This document shows positions 1 to 8,686 of a DNA stretch of 40,846 bases, in pieces; the stretch's first letter is position 1; each line of letters begins with the position of its first letter. The position numbers and the translations under genes were made by a program. The stretch spans positions 1 through 40,846 of the forward strand of contig JAFVHO010000094.1 of assembly GCA_017474485.1 (NCBI GenBank), written 5' to 3'. Source of the DNA: Prevotella sp. (GTDB lineage: Bacteria; Bacteroidota; Bacteroidia; Bacteroidales; Bacteroidaceae). The notes beneath the pieces are model-generated. The model was not told where the DNA came from. It saw only the letters and a program-made list of their open reading frames with translations, and did not search any database.

Positions 1-128
1 GTACTGAAAGACTGTCGGTTAGATGCTTCTGGATGCTGTTGCCCGCATCATAAGACTATTCCTTATCCGATGCCCATTAGCTTTTATTAACGGCATCCAA
101 CTGCTGATTACTGAAGCTGTAATGAGGA

Positions 129-140
129 CTGAGTAGTTAC
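129..140 (+). repeat. IS66-type inverted-repeat end (remnant or edge of an element outside the window)
   Basis: CTGAGTAGTTAC at this place is identical to the outermost 12 bases of the right end of the complete IS66 element at 13149-14990. It ends 1 bp before the esterase start codon. The bases further left do not match the interior of that element, so if this is an IS end it belongs to a different relative. The 8 bases after it (TATGAAAC) would be the target duplication. No transposase fragment could be recognised in bases 1-128. Confidence 0.5.
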
Positions 141-141
141 T

Positions 142-1947
142 ATGAAACGTTCATTGCTAGGCCACACTTTGACCAAGGGTCAGAGAATTATTTCCCTAAT
201 CCTTATCATCTTCTCAGTCATGAAGGTGTCTGCTTACAAAAAGGAGTCGATTGACATCACTGTCAACGGTCAAAAACGAAACATGGTGGTTTTCACCCCC
301 AATTCGTTCCCAGCCAAATCGCCATTATTCATCGTCACACACGGCATGAATCAAGACCCTGAATACCAATACGGGTCTGACAAAATGTACGAGATGATTG
401 ACACAGCCAAGTTTGTCATCACCTACCTTCGCAGCGACGGTAACACATGGGATACTGGCGGCACAATGGATCAGAACTTCGTTATCAAAGCCATTGACGA
501 GATGGCCAATCGTTTCGATATAGACACAGACCGCGTATATTGGTCAGGATTCTCAATGGGTTCCATGCTCATACACCATTGTATCAGCAAGATGCAGGAC
601 AAGATTGCTGCCTTTGCTCCGACAAGTGGCATCCAGTTCTCCGAACAACCCTGGAACAACTGCAAGAAGCCCGTCAACCTATTAGAATGTATTGCCTATG
701 ACGACGATGTCTTTGGCTACGAGCAATATGGTATTCATGCTTATATCGAGAACTATGCCAAGCACGACAAGCACACGCGATACTCAAAGACAGCCAAATA
801 CAAACCTATCAGCAGCAGTTGGTACGATGGTGACTTGGAGAAGTGGACAGGCAGTGAGAAAGGTGGCGAGGTATGGCTTTACTCCTATCATAATGGCGGA
901 CACTATCCGATGGATTTGAACCGCCACCTGATCTGGAACTTCTGCAAGCGTTTCTCCTTGGGTCAGCCCTTGGCAAGAATCACTGAGCCTGCTGGCGAAA
1001 CCCTGCAACTCTGCTTAGCCCCTAAAGGAGAAGAGTCTTTCCATGATATCACAGTAGAAGCTACCGCAACACCCACCAACGGTACTATTGTCAAGATGGA
1101 ATTCTATGATGGTGCCAAACTGTTAGGCTCACAGACAGAGGCTCCCTATCAGGCAACGCTGACAGCCCCTGCAGCAGGCAAACACGAACTGCGCGCAGTG
1201 GTCACCGACGATCTGGGAAAAACGGGTGAATCATCATGTATGGTCAACTGCACTGCAACAGCCTCTGCTTTCAGTCTGTATTCGACATTCAAGTGCGAGG
1301 GTGCAGTACCACAGAACTGGCACGTCAGCAATGGTTCTGTGGAGCGTGTGGGTGGTGGACTACCCTACACCAGTGGACCTCGCATTCTACGTTTTACCAA
1401 TACTACGAAAGACTTCGAATATGGGTTGTTAGTGCAGAATTCCGTCGGAGAGACAACCGCATGGGCCAAATTTGGCGATAGGACGTCTCATTCCTACCTG
1501 AGCTTGCACGCAGGACATTATGCTGTCAAATACAAGGTGTGCAACTGGAACAAACCTGCGTTTACACCAGTAACCATTGCCATTGAACGACTTGACGGAC
1601 AGACTGTGGCGTCACAGACATACACACCTACCGTCAACATCGGAGCCAGCACAAGCAAGAAGTTCTCTGGCACCGTTCAGCAGACCTTCGAGTTCGATAT
1701 TCCTGAGACAGGCGATTACGTGGTTGCTTTCCATACCGATACGGCAAAGAATGCCGACTTCGTGCTGGGACTGGTAACCCTACACGCTTTGTCGTTTGTT
1801 CCAACAGCTATCTCACGAGTGAATGCCGACAAACCAGTAACCTCTTCAAAAGTGTATGACCTCAGCGGTAGACAGTTGTCAAAAGATAATCTGAAGCCTG
1901 GTCTTTACATCATCGACGGACGTAAGATCGTTAATTCAACAAAGTAG
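142..1947 (+). CDS. Secreted esterase (PHB depolymerase/feruloyl esterase-like alpha/beta hydrolase) with Ig-like domain and C-terminal sorting tail
   Basis: This 601-residue protein has a hydrophobic signal segment around residues 15-31. An alpha/beta-hydrolase domain covers roughly 35-275: the nucleophile elbow is GFSMGS with Ser138, and the likely catalytic His is His254 in NGGHYP. Residues about 290-375 look like a bacterial Ig-like domain of the kind found in polysaccharide-degrading enzymes, followed by a beta-rich region to about 555. The last 40 residues (VYDLSGRQL, then GLYIIDGRKIV) resemble the type IX (Por) secretion sorting domain of Bacteroidota. The family removes ester-linked groups such as ferulate or acetate from plant polysaccharides; the exact substrate cannot be read here. 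The start codon lies 1 bp after an IS66-like end and no clear native promoter is visible, so the natural N-terminus and expression may be altered. The 3' end overlaps the convergent DUF58 gene by 12 bp. Confidence 0.8.
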   Translation: MKRSLLGHTLTKGQRIISLILIIFSVMKVSAYKKESIDITVNGQKRNMVVFTPNSFPAKSPLFIVTHGMNQDPEYQYGSDKMYEMIDTAKFVITYLRSDGNTWDTGGTMDQNFVIKAIDEMANRFDIDTDRVYWSGFSMGSMLIHHCISKMQDKIAAFAPTSGIQFSEQPWNNCKKPVNLLECIAYDDDVFGYEQYGIHAYIENYAKHDKHTRYSKTAKYKPISSSWYDGDLEKWTGSEKGGEVWLYSYHNGGHYPMDLNRHLIWNFCKRFSLGQPLARITEPAGETLQLCLAPKGEESFHDITVEATATPTNGTIVKMEFYDGAKLLGSQTEAPYQATLTAPAAGKHELRAVVTDDLGKTGESSCMVNCTATASAFSLYSTFKCEGAVPQNWHVSNGSVERVGGGLPYTSGPRILRFTNTTKDFEYGLLVQNSVGETTAWAKFGDRTSHSYLSLHAGHYAVKYKVCNWNKPAFTPVTIAIERLDGQTVASQTYTPTVNIGASTSKKFSGTVQQTFEFDIPETGDYVVAFHTDTAKNADFVLGLVTLHALSFVPTAISRVNADKPVTSSKVYDLSGRQLSKDNLKPGLYIIDGRKIVNSTK

Positions 1948-3252
1948 TCCCTGCGATTTCATCTCCAGGTATTTGTTGACGATGTCGACATTCAGATGAT
2001 TGGGAGCAGTCAGCAAGGCATAGATGCCATTTTCGCGAAGCTTTGACACCATCAACTGCTTCTCGTAGATGTATTTCTCAGCCATCACATGACGACACTC
2101 ATCTTCCTTGCTGACAGCAGGTGTAGCAGCATACTCAGCTAATTCCACATCCTCAAAGAACACCACCAGCACACGGTGGCGACGACTGAGTTGTTGTAGG
2201 AACGGCAACTGTCGCTGCAGGGCAACCATACCGATAAAGTTTGTATATACGATGAGCAAACTAGTACGTAACACATGTTTGTTGACATGCACACACAGTG
2301 ACGAGAAATCAGTCTCACCAAAATCCGTCTGTTGGGCATAGAGTGTTTCCAGTATCCGCTGCATGTGTCCGCTGTGGCGCGAAGCAGGCAGCATGGTGTC
2401 TATATGGTCGGCAAAGGTGATGAGTCCTGCCTGGTCTTCCTTACGCATAGCCACATAGGAAAGCACCAATGTAGCATTGATGGCATAGTCAAGCAACGTC
2501 ATTCCATTGAAAGCCTGCTGCATGACGCGGCCCTTATCGATAAGGTGGTAAATGTGTTGTGAACGTTCGTCCTGATAGATGTTAACCATCAGCTGATGAC
2601 GACGGGCAGTAGCACGCCAGTTAATAGTACGGTAGTCATCACCCTGCACGTAGTCCTTGATTTGTTCGAACTCGGTATGGTGCCCCACACGACGTATTCG
2701 CTTGATACCCGTATCTTTCAGATTCTGATGGATGGCCAGGAACTCATAGCGATGAAGCATGAGGAAAGAAGGATATACCTTTGCATCTTGCGTTTCACCA
2801 CACGTATAACGTCGCTGTAACAATCCAAGGGGCGAAGCTGCAAACACACGGATGTACCCAAAACCATAAACACCACGACTGGTAGGTCGTAGACGGTAAG
2901 TCAGTTCCTTTCTTCCTTCCTGCTGACGAAGCGTCATATAGAAACAAACATCACGACGCTGAAACACATGAGGTATCTCGTCAATCATCTCAAGCGTGAC
3001 TCGGAAAAGATAGTCGCTCTCCACCCATAGGCGTACCACATTGTCGTCACCATTACTGAAACGGTTGCTGCACTGTCGCCCAGCACGAATGGCCTTATGC
3101 AGCCAAAGGGCTGTCCCATCGACACAGACAACCAATAGCAGCAGCAACAAAAGCAGACGACCGATGTGGAACAACGGCATCCACCACCATCCTGCGGCAA
3201 TACACAGGATGACAGCTGTCAGGACGATATATAGTCTACGTGTCAGAAACAT
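1936..3252 (-). CDS. DUF58 domain protein, partner of MoxR ATPase
   Basis: This 438-residue protein has two N-terminal hydrophobic segments (about residues 8-48), an extracytoplasmic-like region, then the DUF58 signature, seen here as DYVQGDDYRTINWRATARR around residues 205-223. The C-terminal part resembles a von Willebrand A-like fold. DUF58 proteins are regularly encoded next to MoxR AAA ATPases and are thought to be their membrane-linked clients or adaptors; the biochemical role is not established. It is the last gene of the minus-strand cluster and lies 49 bp after the MoxR gene. Start ATG at 3252. Its 3' end overlaps the esterase tail to tail. Confidence 0.85.
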   Translation of the reverse strand: MFLTRRLYIVLTAVILCIAAGWWWMPLFHIGRLLLLLLLLVVCVDGTALWLHKAIRAGRQCSNRFSNGDDNVVRLWVESDYLFRVTLEMIDEIPHVFQRRDVCFYMTLRQQEGRKELTYRLRPTSRGVYGFGYIRVFAASPLGLLQRRYTCGETQDAKVYPSFLMLHRYEFLAIHQNLKDTGIKRIRRVGHHTEFEQIKDYVQGDDYRTINWRATARRHQLMVNIYQDERSQHIYHLIDKGRVMQQAFNGMTLLDYAINATLVLSYVAMRKEDQAGLITFADHIDTMLPASRHSGHMQRILETLYAQQTDFGETDFSSLCVHVNKHVLRTSLLIVYTNFIGMVALQRQLPFLQQLSRRHRVLVVFFEDVELAEYAATPAVSKEDECRHVMAEKYIYEKQLMVSKLRENGIYALLTAPNHLNVDIVNKYLEMKSQGLLC

Positions 3253-3301
3253 GGAACTACTGTGGCAGGAATCTTATCAATATTCACTTTTCACTATTCG
3301 C

Positions 3302-4276
3302 TTACTTTGGTACTTCCACACGATCCATCAGACGACGAGCCACTTTCAAAGGGGTATGTCCTTCCATCTCCGCTTCGGCAGTCAGGATAAGACGATGCTG
3401 CAGAATACTGGGTGTCACAAACTGGATATCGTCAGGAGTCACGAAGTCACGTCCCTGCAACAGGGCATAGGCCTTCGAGGCATTGAGCATAGCCACAGCT
3501 GCACGTGGCGAGGCTCCAAGGAATACGACCTTACTCTGACGTGTCTGTTGTACGATGTCAGCGATATAGCGCAACAGCGAGGGCTCTACAAATATTTCGT
3601 TCTGCAAGCCACGGAACTCAGCCAACTGTTGGCGGGTAATGACGGGCTTTACATCCTCCAATTTTACCAACGAGCGATTGGCATGGTGACGCTCCAGAAT
3701 GCTCACCTCCTCTTCGAGCGTCGGATAGCCCATCGTTATCTTCATCAGGAAACGGTCTGTCTGTGCTTCAGGTAACTTGTAGGTACCCTCCTGTTCAACA
3801 GGATTCTGAGTAGCCAGTATGGTATAGATATCACCCATACGGTGGGTTTCACCGTCAATGGTGACCTGACGTTCCTCCATCACCTCAAAGAGGGCTGCCT
3901 GTGTCTTGGCTGGTGCACGGTTGATTTCGTCTACCAACACAATTTCTGAAAATACAGGCCCTGGGTGGAAATCAAATTCCTGGGTCTTCATGTTGAACAC
4001 AGTGGTACCTAAGATGTCGCTGGGCATCAGGTCTGGAGTGAACTGAATGCGACTGAAGTCACAGTCTATCAGACGTGCAACCAGTCGCGCCAACAAGGTT
4101 TTAGCAACGCCAGGCACACCTTCTATCAGCACGTGACCACCAGCTATGACAGCTGTCAGTACCAGGTCGACAGTCTCCTGCTGTCCAACTATCACTTTCG
4201 ACACATTGTCGCGCAACACACCTATTCGTTCGGGGAATTCGGCGAGAGCGATTCTTTCTTGGTTGTTTTCTTCCAT
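3302..4276 (-). CDS. MoxR family AAA+ ATPase
   Basis: This 324-residue AAA+ protein has Walker A GVPGVAKT at residues 53-60, Walker B LVDEIN at about 114-119, and the sensor-1 segment ATQNPVEQEGTY typical of MoxR/RavA-type ATPases. Length is normal for the MoxR subfamily, which acts as a chaperone-like ATPase maturing membrane or periplasmic complexes, usually with a DUF58/VWA protein next door, as here. It starts 55 bp inside the end of the DUF4350 gene, which suggests translational coupling. Family certain, substrate unknown. Confidence 0.93.
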   Translation of the reverse strand: MEENNQERIALAEFPERIGVLRDNVSKVIVGQQETVDLVLTAVIAGGHVLIEGVPGVAKTLLARLVARLIDCDFSRIQFTPDLMPSDILGTTVFNMKTQEFDFHPGPVFSEIVLVDEINRAPAKTQAALFEVMEERQVTIDGETHRMGDIYTILATQNPVEQEGTYKLPEAQTDRFLMKITMGYPTLEEEVSILERHHANRSLVKLEDVKPVITRQQLAEFRGLQNEIFVEPSLLRYIADIVQQTRQSKVVFLGASPRAAVAMLNASKAYALLQGRDFVTPDDIQFVTPSILQHRLILTAEAEMEGHTPLKVARRLMDRVEVPK

Positions 4277-5286
4277 ATCTTCTTATATTTGTTTGATTGC
4301 TGTAATAATTCGTCGCGACAGTCACGCCGCTGATAATAGAGTGTTCCTATCAACTGGACAAACTCCAACAGATGGTTTTGGGGTTTCTCCACTACAGGAA
4401 TCACCCGCTGTCGTCGACGGAAACCGAAAATCATCGATAGCAGTACGACCAACAACGACAGATAGAGAGCCCATCGTAGCGGTCGCTGACTGATAATGAA
4501 ACGCAACGGCGTCTGCTCTGCCATCTGGACGGCTGGTACATAAGCCTCTGTACGAATAACAGGCAGACCACCCGTTTCTGTCAACAGACGGAAAATATAC
4601 TCATGGTTATTGGCATCGAGTATGCCAAAGTTAGTAAATATCAACGGCGTACATACCCACGTGATGCTGCCTTTACCCATGGGGAAAGTGACTGCCGTAG
4701 CCAGATTCGATTTGACAGTATCGACCATATTGCTCAGTATCCGACAGGCAATGGAATCGGTCTGCACAACCATTTCGTGATTAAGCAACTGGGGATAGAA
4801 GCAGTACTCGCATCTCTCGTAGCGATGGTCTGCAAACCATTCAATAGTGTCTCGCCCAAAACCTTTCTTTGCATACTGCACCAACGGCATGGAAGACCCT
4901 CTTTGATAGCTATGGCAACGCAACGTGTCCTCCATCAGGTGTCCACAAGAACCTGTAACCAACAACAGACGATGTCCCTTTTCAGCCAAAGTTAAGACTG
5001 ATTTGACATCCGTCTTCGTCATTTCACTCATTTCGTCAGCTATCAGCAGAATACCATGAGGCTGCTTCAGGTCACGCATCTGGTAGAGCGTCTGACTGTT
5101 AACGGTATAGCCTTGTGGCAACGAAGCAGACAGTATACTGTCCAGCACGTAACATCCAAAGGGCTGTTTGTCTGCATGACTGAACGTAGGCTCCCATCGG
5201 AAATGCTTGGGCATGCGGTATTCGGACAGGAACACCAACAACAGGAAGAGCAGAATGCAGAATATGTAGATACGGCTGAACTTCAT
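4222..5286 (-). CDS. DUF4350 domain membrane protein
   Basis: This 354-residue protein has an N-terminal membrane segment (about residues 8-22), an extracytoplasmic domain whose central part (GILLIADEMSEM, then ALTLAEKGHRLLLVTG-like strands) has the Rossmann-like look of DUF4350, and a second membrane segment near residues 270-290 followed by a basic cytoplasmic tail. DUF4350 proteins are known only as neighbours of MoxR/DUF58/DUF4129 genes. It overlaps the upstream DUF4129 gene by 4 bp and the downstream MoxR gene by 55 bp, so the three are almost certainly one transcript. Confidence 0.75.
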   Translation of the reverse strand: MKFSRIYIFCILLFLLLVFLSEYRMPKHFRWEPTFSHADKQPFGCYVLDSILSASLPQGYTVNSQTLYQMRDLKQPHGILLIADEMSEMTKTDVKSVLTLAEKGHRLLLVTGSCGHLMEDTLRCHSYQRGSSMPLVQYAKKGFGRDTIEWFADHRYERCEYCFYPQLLNHEMVVQTDSIACRILSNMVDTVKSNLATAVTFPMGKGSITWVCTPLIFTNFGILDANNHEYIFRLLTETGGLPVIRTEAYVPAVQMAEQTPLRFIISQRPLRWALYLSLLVVLLSMIFGFRRRQRVIPVVEKPQNHLLEFVQLIGTLYYQRRDCRDELLQQSNKYKKIWKKTTKKESLSPNSPNE

Positions 5287-5891
5287 TGGCCCTCCTCCTT
5301 TTTGAAAATGGACGACTGCAACAGTACCACGCTGTCATACATGGACGGTGTTGCCTCAAAATTACCATAACGGACACGCAGGAAGAGGGTTGTCAACTTG
5401 CGGAAATCATCCTTGTTATATTCAAGGATATACTGGTTGGGTGTCTTCTGGGGCATCCAGTCTATCTTCGCATGATCGCTCAGATGGCGCAACGTCTGCA
5501 AATAGACATAACGCACTGCCTGACAGTAGTCACCAACGGCTATAGCCTGACGGATGCTGGCGTCAAAGTCAATGCCGTAGATATTCTCTTCTTCCTCAGT
5601 TCCGATGTTCGACAGCTGATTACGCTGAAAAACTGATGGACGTGTCTTGTAGATAAACCAGATGACAAGCAGCAGAATGGCCAATCCTAACGCGATAAGC
5701 AATGGAACAGTGATAGACGATGCCGTCTCAGAACCCAGAATGTACGACAACAGTTCTTCGAGCTGCATCAGCAGCCATTTCCACAGACTGGGTTGCCAAT
5801 CCATGAGTTCTCGCTGATAGTCATAGGCAGCATCACCCTGCCACGCATGAATCTGCGCAGTATCACAGCATAGAGTATCAGGGACTAGCAT
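5283..5891 (-). CDS. DUF4129 domain membrane protein
   Basis: This 202-residue protein has one central membrane segment (about residues 61-85). The cytoplasmic C-terminal domain contains YCQAVRYVYLQTLRHL and TPNQYILEYNKDDFRKLTTLFLRVRYG-type helices, characteristic of DUF4129. The N-terminal extracytoplasmic part is short and Trp-rich. DUF4129 is widespread beside MoxR, DUF58 and transglutaminase genes. It lies 23 bp after the preceding membrane-protein gene and overlaps the DUF4350 gene by 4 bp. Start ATG at 5891. Confidence 0.75.
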   Translation of the reverse strand: MLVPDTLCCDTAQIHAWQGDAAYDYQRELMDWQPSLWKWLLMQLEELLSYILGSETASSITVPLLIALGLAILLLVIWFIYKTRPSVFQRNQLSNIGTEEEENIYGIDFDASIRQAIAVGDYCQAVRYVYLQTLRHLSDHAKIDWMPQKTPNQYILEYNKDDFRKLTTLFLRVRYGNFEATPSMYDSVVLLQSSIFKKEEGQ

Positions 5892-5914
5892 AAGTGGTGA
5901 GAGGTATGAGGCGA

Positions 5915-6847
5915 TTACAATTCTTCGAAACGGTTGATATTGTCCTCCATCGTCACGTGATCTATTTTCTCAGAGGCATGCCCATACTGGATAGCCAGTC
6001 CGACAGCCAGGATGGTACCCACCAGATAGGTGGCAAACGACTGTAGGACACCAAACAGGTAGGTCATAAAGCTATAGCCTGCCGAGTCGAAGAACTCGCT
6101 GCCGCCTTGTAATCCCATAATGGTCTTGACAACTACAGTTATATAATAAGGTATAGCGAAAATGCCTTGGAAAAAACTGACGATGAAGCCCAACACGAGG
6201 ATGAGGGCAAAGGTACCCCACCAGGTGGCAAATCCCAAACGTATTGCCTTCGAGAGAGCCCCAAACAGGGGATTGTCCTCCAACAGGTAGGCTGGCATGA
6301 AGAGCATCAGCGGAATAGCCACTGCCACTACGCCTAGGATTATTGGCAAAAGTATCCACCACGACAGCAGGTAGCCCAGCGTAACTGTCACAAAAATACC
6401 CAGAACAGACAGTCCTATCCAAAACAGAATGGCCAGACCGCTGCGTTTCAGATTTTTCATCAACAAGGGTTTAAACGTGCTGCCAGCTACATCAACTAAA
6501 TGGTCTTCGCTGCCGTTGTAATATGATATGTAGGCATAGACGACTGACAGTTGCAACATGGCGCCGATAATGCTGGTAAGGACGATGATGCCATAGCTCC
6601 ATCCTACATTCTGTAACAAGCTGACGACGTCTGACGAACGACTGGAATTAACGGACGACATGTCAAAGACTGACTCCATATAGCTGTTCAAGCCTACAGC
6701 CTGCACCAGACAGACAGGCAGAACCAAATACGTCAGGTATTTGAACAACACCTTCCAGTTTTCACGAACAAATGCAAACGTGTCGTCAAACTTCTCGCTG
6801 AAGTTGCGCACCTTGTAAATCAAGATTTTCTTTGCTTTGGATTCCAT
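5915..6847 (-). CDS. Polytopic membrane protein of the SpoIIM/MoxR cluster
   Basis: A protein of about 310 residues with roughly six predicted membrane segments and a short basic N-terminus (ESKAKKILIYKVRNFSEKFDDTF). The reading frame is open further upstream, but the ATG at 6847 gives the start seen in related Bacteroidota proteins. With that start the gene overlaps the end of the SpoIIM gene by 62 bp, an unusually long same-strand overlap. I do not recognise a catalytic motif. Its constant place between SpoIIM and DUF4129 suggests a structural or transport part of this membrane system. Confidence 0.65.
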   Translation of the reverse strand: MESKAKKILIYKVRNFSEKFDDTFAFVRENWKVLFKYLTYLVLPVCLVQAVGLNSYMESVFDMSSVNSSRSSDVVSLLQNVGWSYGIIVLTSIIGAMLQLSVVYAYISYYNGSEDHLVDVAGSTFKPLLMKNLKRSGLAILFWIGLSVLGIFVTVTLGYLLSWWILLPIILGVVAVAIPLMLFMPAYLLEDNPLFGALSKAIRLGFATWWGTFALILVLGFIVSFFQGIFAIPYYITVVVKTIMGLQGGSEFFDSAGYSFMTYLFGVLQSFATYLVGTILAVGLAIQYGHASEKIDHVTMEDNINRFEEL

Positions 6848-7790
6848 AATGATGTTTATAGGGTAAATAAATATAGTAACCGACCACAAATAGCAGCGAC
6901 AACAGGATAACGGTCAGTCGTACTGCATCAGACCACTCGGTATGACGGGTAAAGAAGCCCTCGATGAATGCTGCTATGACAAATACCGGCACTGTGCCGA
7001 CGATGATTTTAAGGCCACGTCGTGCACTTCTACGGAAGGACGCCAGACGTGAATAGGTACCAGGAAACAGCCAGCCGTTGCCCATCGTGATGCCTGCTGC
7101 ACCAGCAACGATGATGGCCGATATCTCTAAGGTTCCATGAAGCCAGATAGCCAGCATCGACGTTCCCAATAGGCCGTGCTGATAGAAAAACGTCTGGAAC
7201 GCACCCAGCATGATGCCGTTCTGCACCAGGAACCACCCTGAGGCAATACTGGTAAATAGGCCCATGACAAATAATACGAACGACACGTAGACATTGTTGA
7301 TGGTAATACCCAGAAACATGTCTGTTTCGTTGCCACCATTATACACTGCCATCGGTTCGCCGTTGGCTATATTCTCCAGCGTCATATCGACATACTGGTT
7401 GCCCAATATCAGACGCGAGAACTCGGTATCGTGCAACTGCGACACAGCACCAATGAAGACGGCAATGGCGAAAACTACGAACGACACCAGCAACTGGCGG
7501 CGCTCCTCCCACATGGTCTGAGGCACCTCGCGGGTCCAAAATGTCAGTATGCGCGACCATTTCTCACGCTTATTGGCGTAGATTTCATTATGCAGGGCTG
7601 AAGCCAGACCATTCAGATAGATGGTGATGCGCGACTCGGGATAGTGACTCTGGGCAAACGCCAAATCGGATGTTGTATCCAGATAGGCATCGGCCAGCAC
7701 CTCAGGCGTCGTTGTACCCGAATGCTCTGCTATTTGCTCCATCTGCCGCCATTTTTCTATGTTTCGGCGGATAAACACCACTTCTTTCAT
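6786..7790 (-). CDS. Stage II sporulation protein M (SpoIIM)-family membrane protein
   Basis: The ATG at 7790 gives a 334-residue protein beginning KEVVFIRRNIEKWRQME, the usual start of this family. A longer open frame begins upstream, but it would run over the promoter. The N-terminal about 100 residues are soluble and helical, followed by five or six membrane segments with the family's GLFTSIASGWFLVQNG and LAIWLHGTLEISAI stretches. The conserved HGxxE (HGTLE) is visible. In non-sporulating Bacteroidota this family is not a sporulation protein; it marks a conserved membrane cluster with RDD, DUF4129, MoxR and DUF58 proteins. First gene of the minus-strand operon, driven by the promoter at 7813-7844. 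Confidence 0.85.
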   Translation of the reverse strand: MKEVVFIRRNIEKWRQMEQIAEHSGTTTPEVLADAYLDTTSDLAFAQSHYPESRITIYLNGLASALHNEIYANKREKWSRILTFWTREVPQTMWEERRQLLVSFVVFAIAVFIGAVSQLHDTEFSRLILGNQYVDMTLENIANGEPMAVYNGGNETDMFLGITINNVYVSFVLFVMGLFTSIASGWFLVQNGIMLGAFQTFFYQHGLLGTSMLAIWLHGTLEISAIIVAGAAGITMGNGWLFPGTYSRLASFRRSARRGLKIIVGTVPVFVIAAFIEGFFTRHTEWSDAVRLTVILLSLLFVVGYYIYLPYKHHYGIQSKENLDLQGAQLQREV

Positions 7791-7812
7791 CAGTTTTTTC
7801 AGAAATTTCGAG

Positions 7813-7844
7813 CAAAAGTAAATAAAAATAATTAAATTTGCAAA
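7813..7844 (-). promoter_or_regulatory. Promoter of the SpoIIM-MoxR-DUF58 operon
   Basis: Reading leftward there is TTTG at 7844-7841, a 20-bp spacer and TACTTTTG at 7820-7813, matching the Bacteroidota -33/-7 consensus TTTG-N19-21-TAnnTTTG. The SpoIIM ATG is 22 bp beyond the -7 box. It overlaps the divergent RDD promoter. Confidence 0.7.
7833..7840 (+). promoter_or_regulatory. -7 box of the RDD gene promoter
   Basis: TAAATTTG matches TAnnTTTG and ends 12 bp before the ATG at 7853. No convincing TTTG -33 element is present. It lies inside the spacer of the leftward SpoIIM promoter, so polymerase binding at the two would be mutually exclusive. Confidence 0.5.
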
Positions 7845-7852
7845 CAATTTCG

Positions 7853-8641
7853 ATGAATAAGGCAAAAAATCGTATGGAACGTACACCTCATATCGTCACA
7901 GGACAGTTTGTCCGTATCAATCAGACACCTGCCAGCTTGGGGCACCGCATGGCTGCCCAACTCATTGACTGGGGTATAGAACTCGTCTGGATTTTTGCGG
8001 CTATTTGGCTTATCGGCAACATCGACGATGTGGTTGACCATACCATCATAAAGGATGCAGCATACATCCTGTTGCTGTTCATTCCCATCATGTTCTATTC
8101 GCTGTTGTGGGAACTCCTGAACCACGGACAAACACCTGGCAAACGACTCATCAAGCTACGTGTGGTTAAGACTGACGGCTCTATGCCCAGTCTCGGCGCA
8201 CTCATCATGCGGTGGCTGCTGTGGATTGCCGACGGACCTACGATGGGGTTCCTCGGCATCTTCGTCATGCTGGTTACTCGCAACCACCAGCGTTTTGGCG
8301 ATATGGCTGCTGGCACGATGGTCATCAAGTTGGGCAGCTACAACAAGAGCAGTGTGACGCTCGACGAGTTCGACCATCTCAGCCCTGACTACAAGCCCTT
8401 CTATCCGCAGGCTGCCGACCTGAGTCTGGAGCAGGTGAACCTTATCACCCAGACGTTGAAGGGTGCACCTAACGACCCGCATGTCATGGCTCTTGCCGAA
8501 AAAGTTCGTCAGGTTCTGGGCATTACTCATGTTCGCGAAACTATTGCAGCGCCACACTCTGACCAACGGTCAGAGAACAGCTATCATTTTCTGGAGCGTG
8601 TAGTTCGCGATTATCAATACTATGCCCTACAGGAGGTGTAA
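7853..8641 (+). CDS. RDD family membrane protein
   Basis: A protein of 262 residues from the ATG at 7853 (a TTG further upstream and an ATG at 7874 are alternatives). The N-terminal half is an RDD domain: the Arg-Met-Ala-Ala-Gln-Leu-Ile-Asp segment carries the conserved Arg and Asp of the first helix, and GQTPGKRLIKLRVV is the family's central loop. The C-terminal about 110 residues are soluble. RDD proteins are poorly understood membrane proteins, some linked to ion transport. It diverges from the SpoIIM operon, the standard partnership in this phylum. Confidence 0.85.
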   Translation: MNKAKNRMERTPHIVTGQFVRINQTPASLGHRMAAQLIDWGIELVWIFAAIWLIGNIDDVVDHTIIKDAAYILLLFIPIMFYSLLWELLNHGQTPGKRLIKLRVVKTDGSMPSLGALIMRWLLWIADGPTMGFLGIFVMLVTRNHQRFGDMAAGTMVIKLGSYNKSSVTLDEFDHLSPDYKPFYPQAADLSLEQVNLITQTLKGAPNDPHVMALAEKVRQVLGITHVRETIAAPHSDQRSENSYHFLERVVRDYQYYALQEV

Positions 8642-8686
8642 TGTGCATATTGACGAAACCAGTAAAATACAAAATAACTAAACAAG

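Noticed and set aside
1..128. Transposase C-terminus at the left edge of the window
   Set aside because: No frame gives residues resembling an IS66 transposase end; only the 12-bp terminal match at 129-140 supports an IS.
3041..3775. 244-codon plus-strand open frame across the DUF58/MoxR junction
   Set aside because: It runs antisense to two clear genes and has no family resemblance or promoter.
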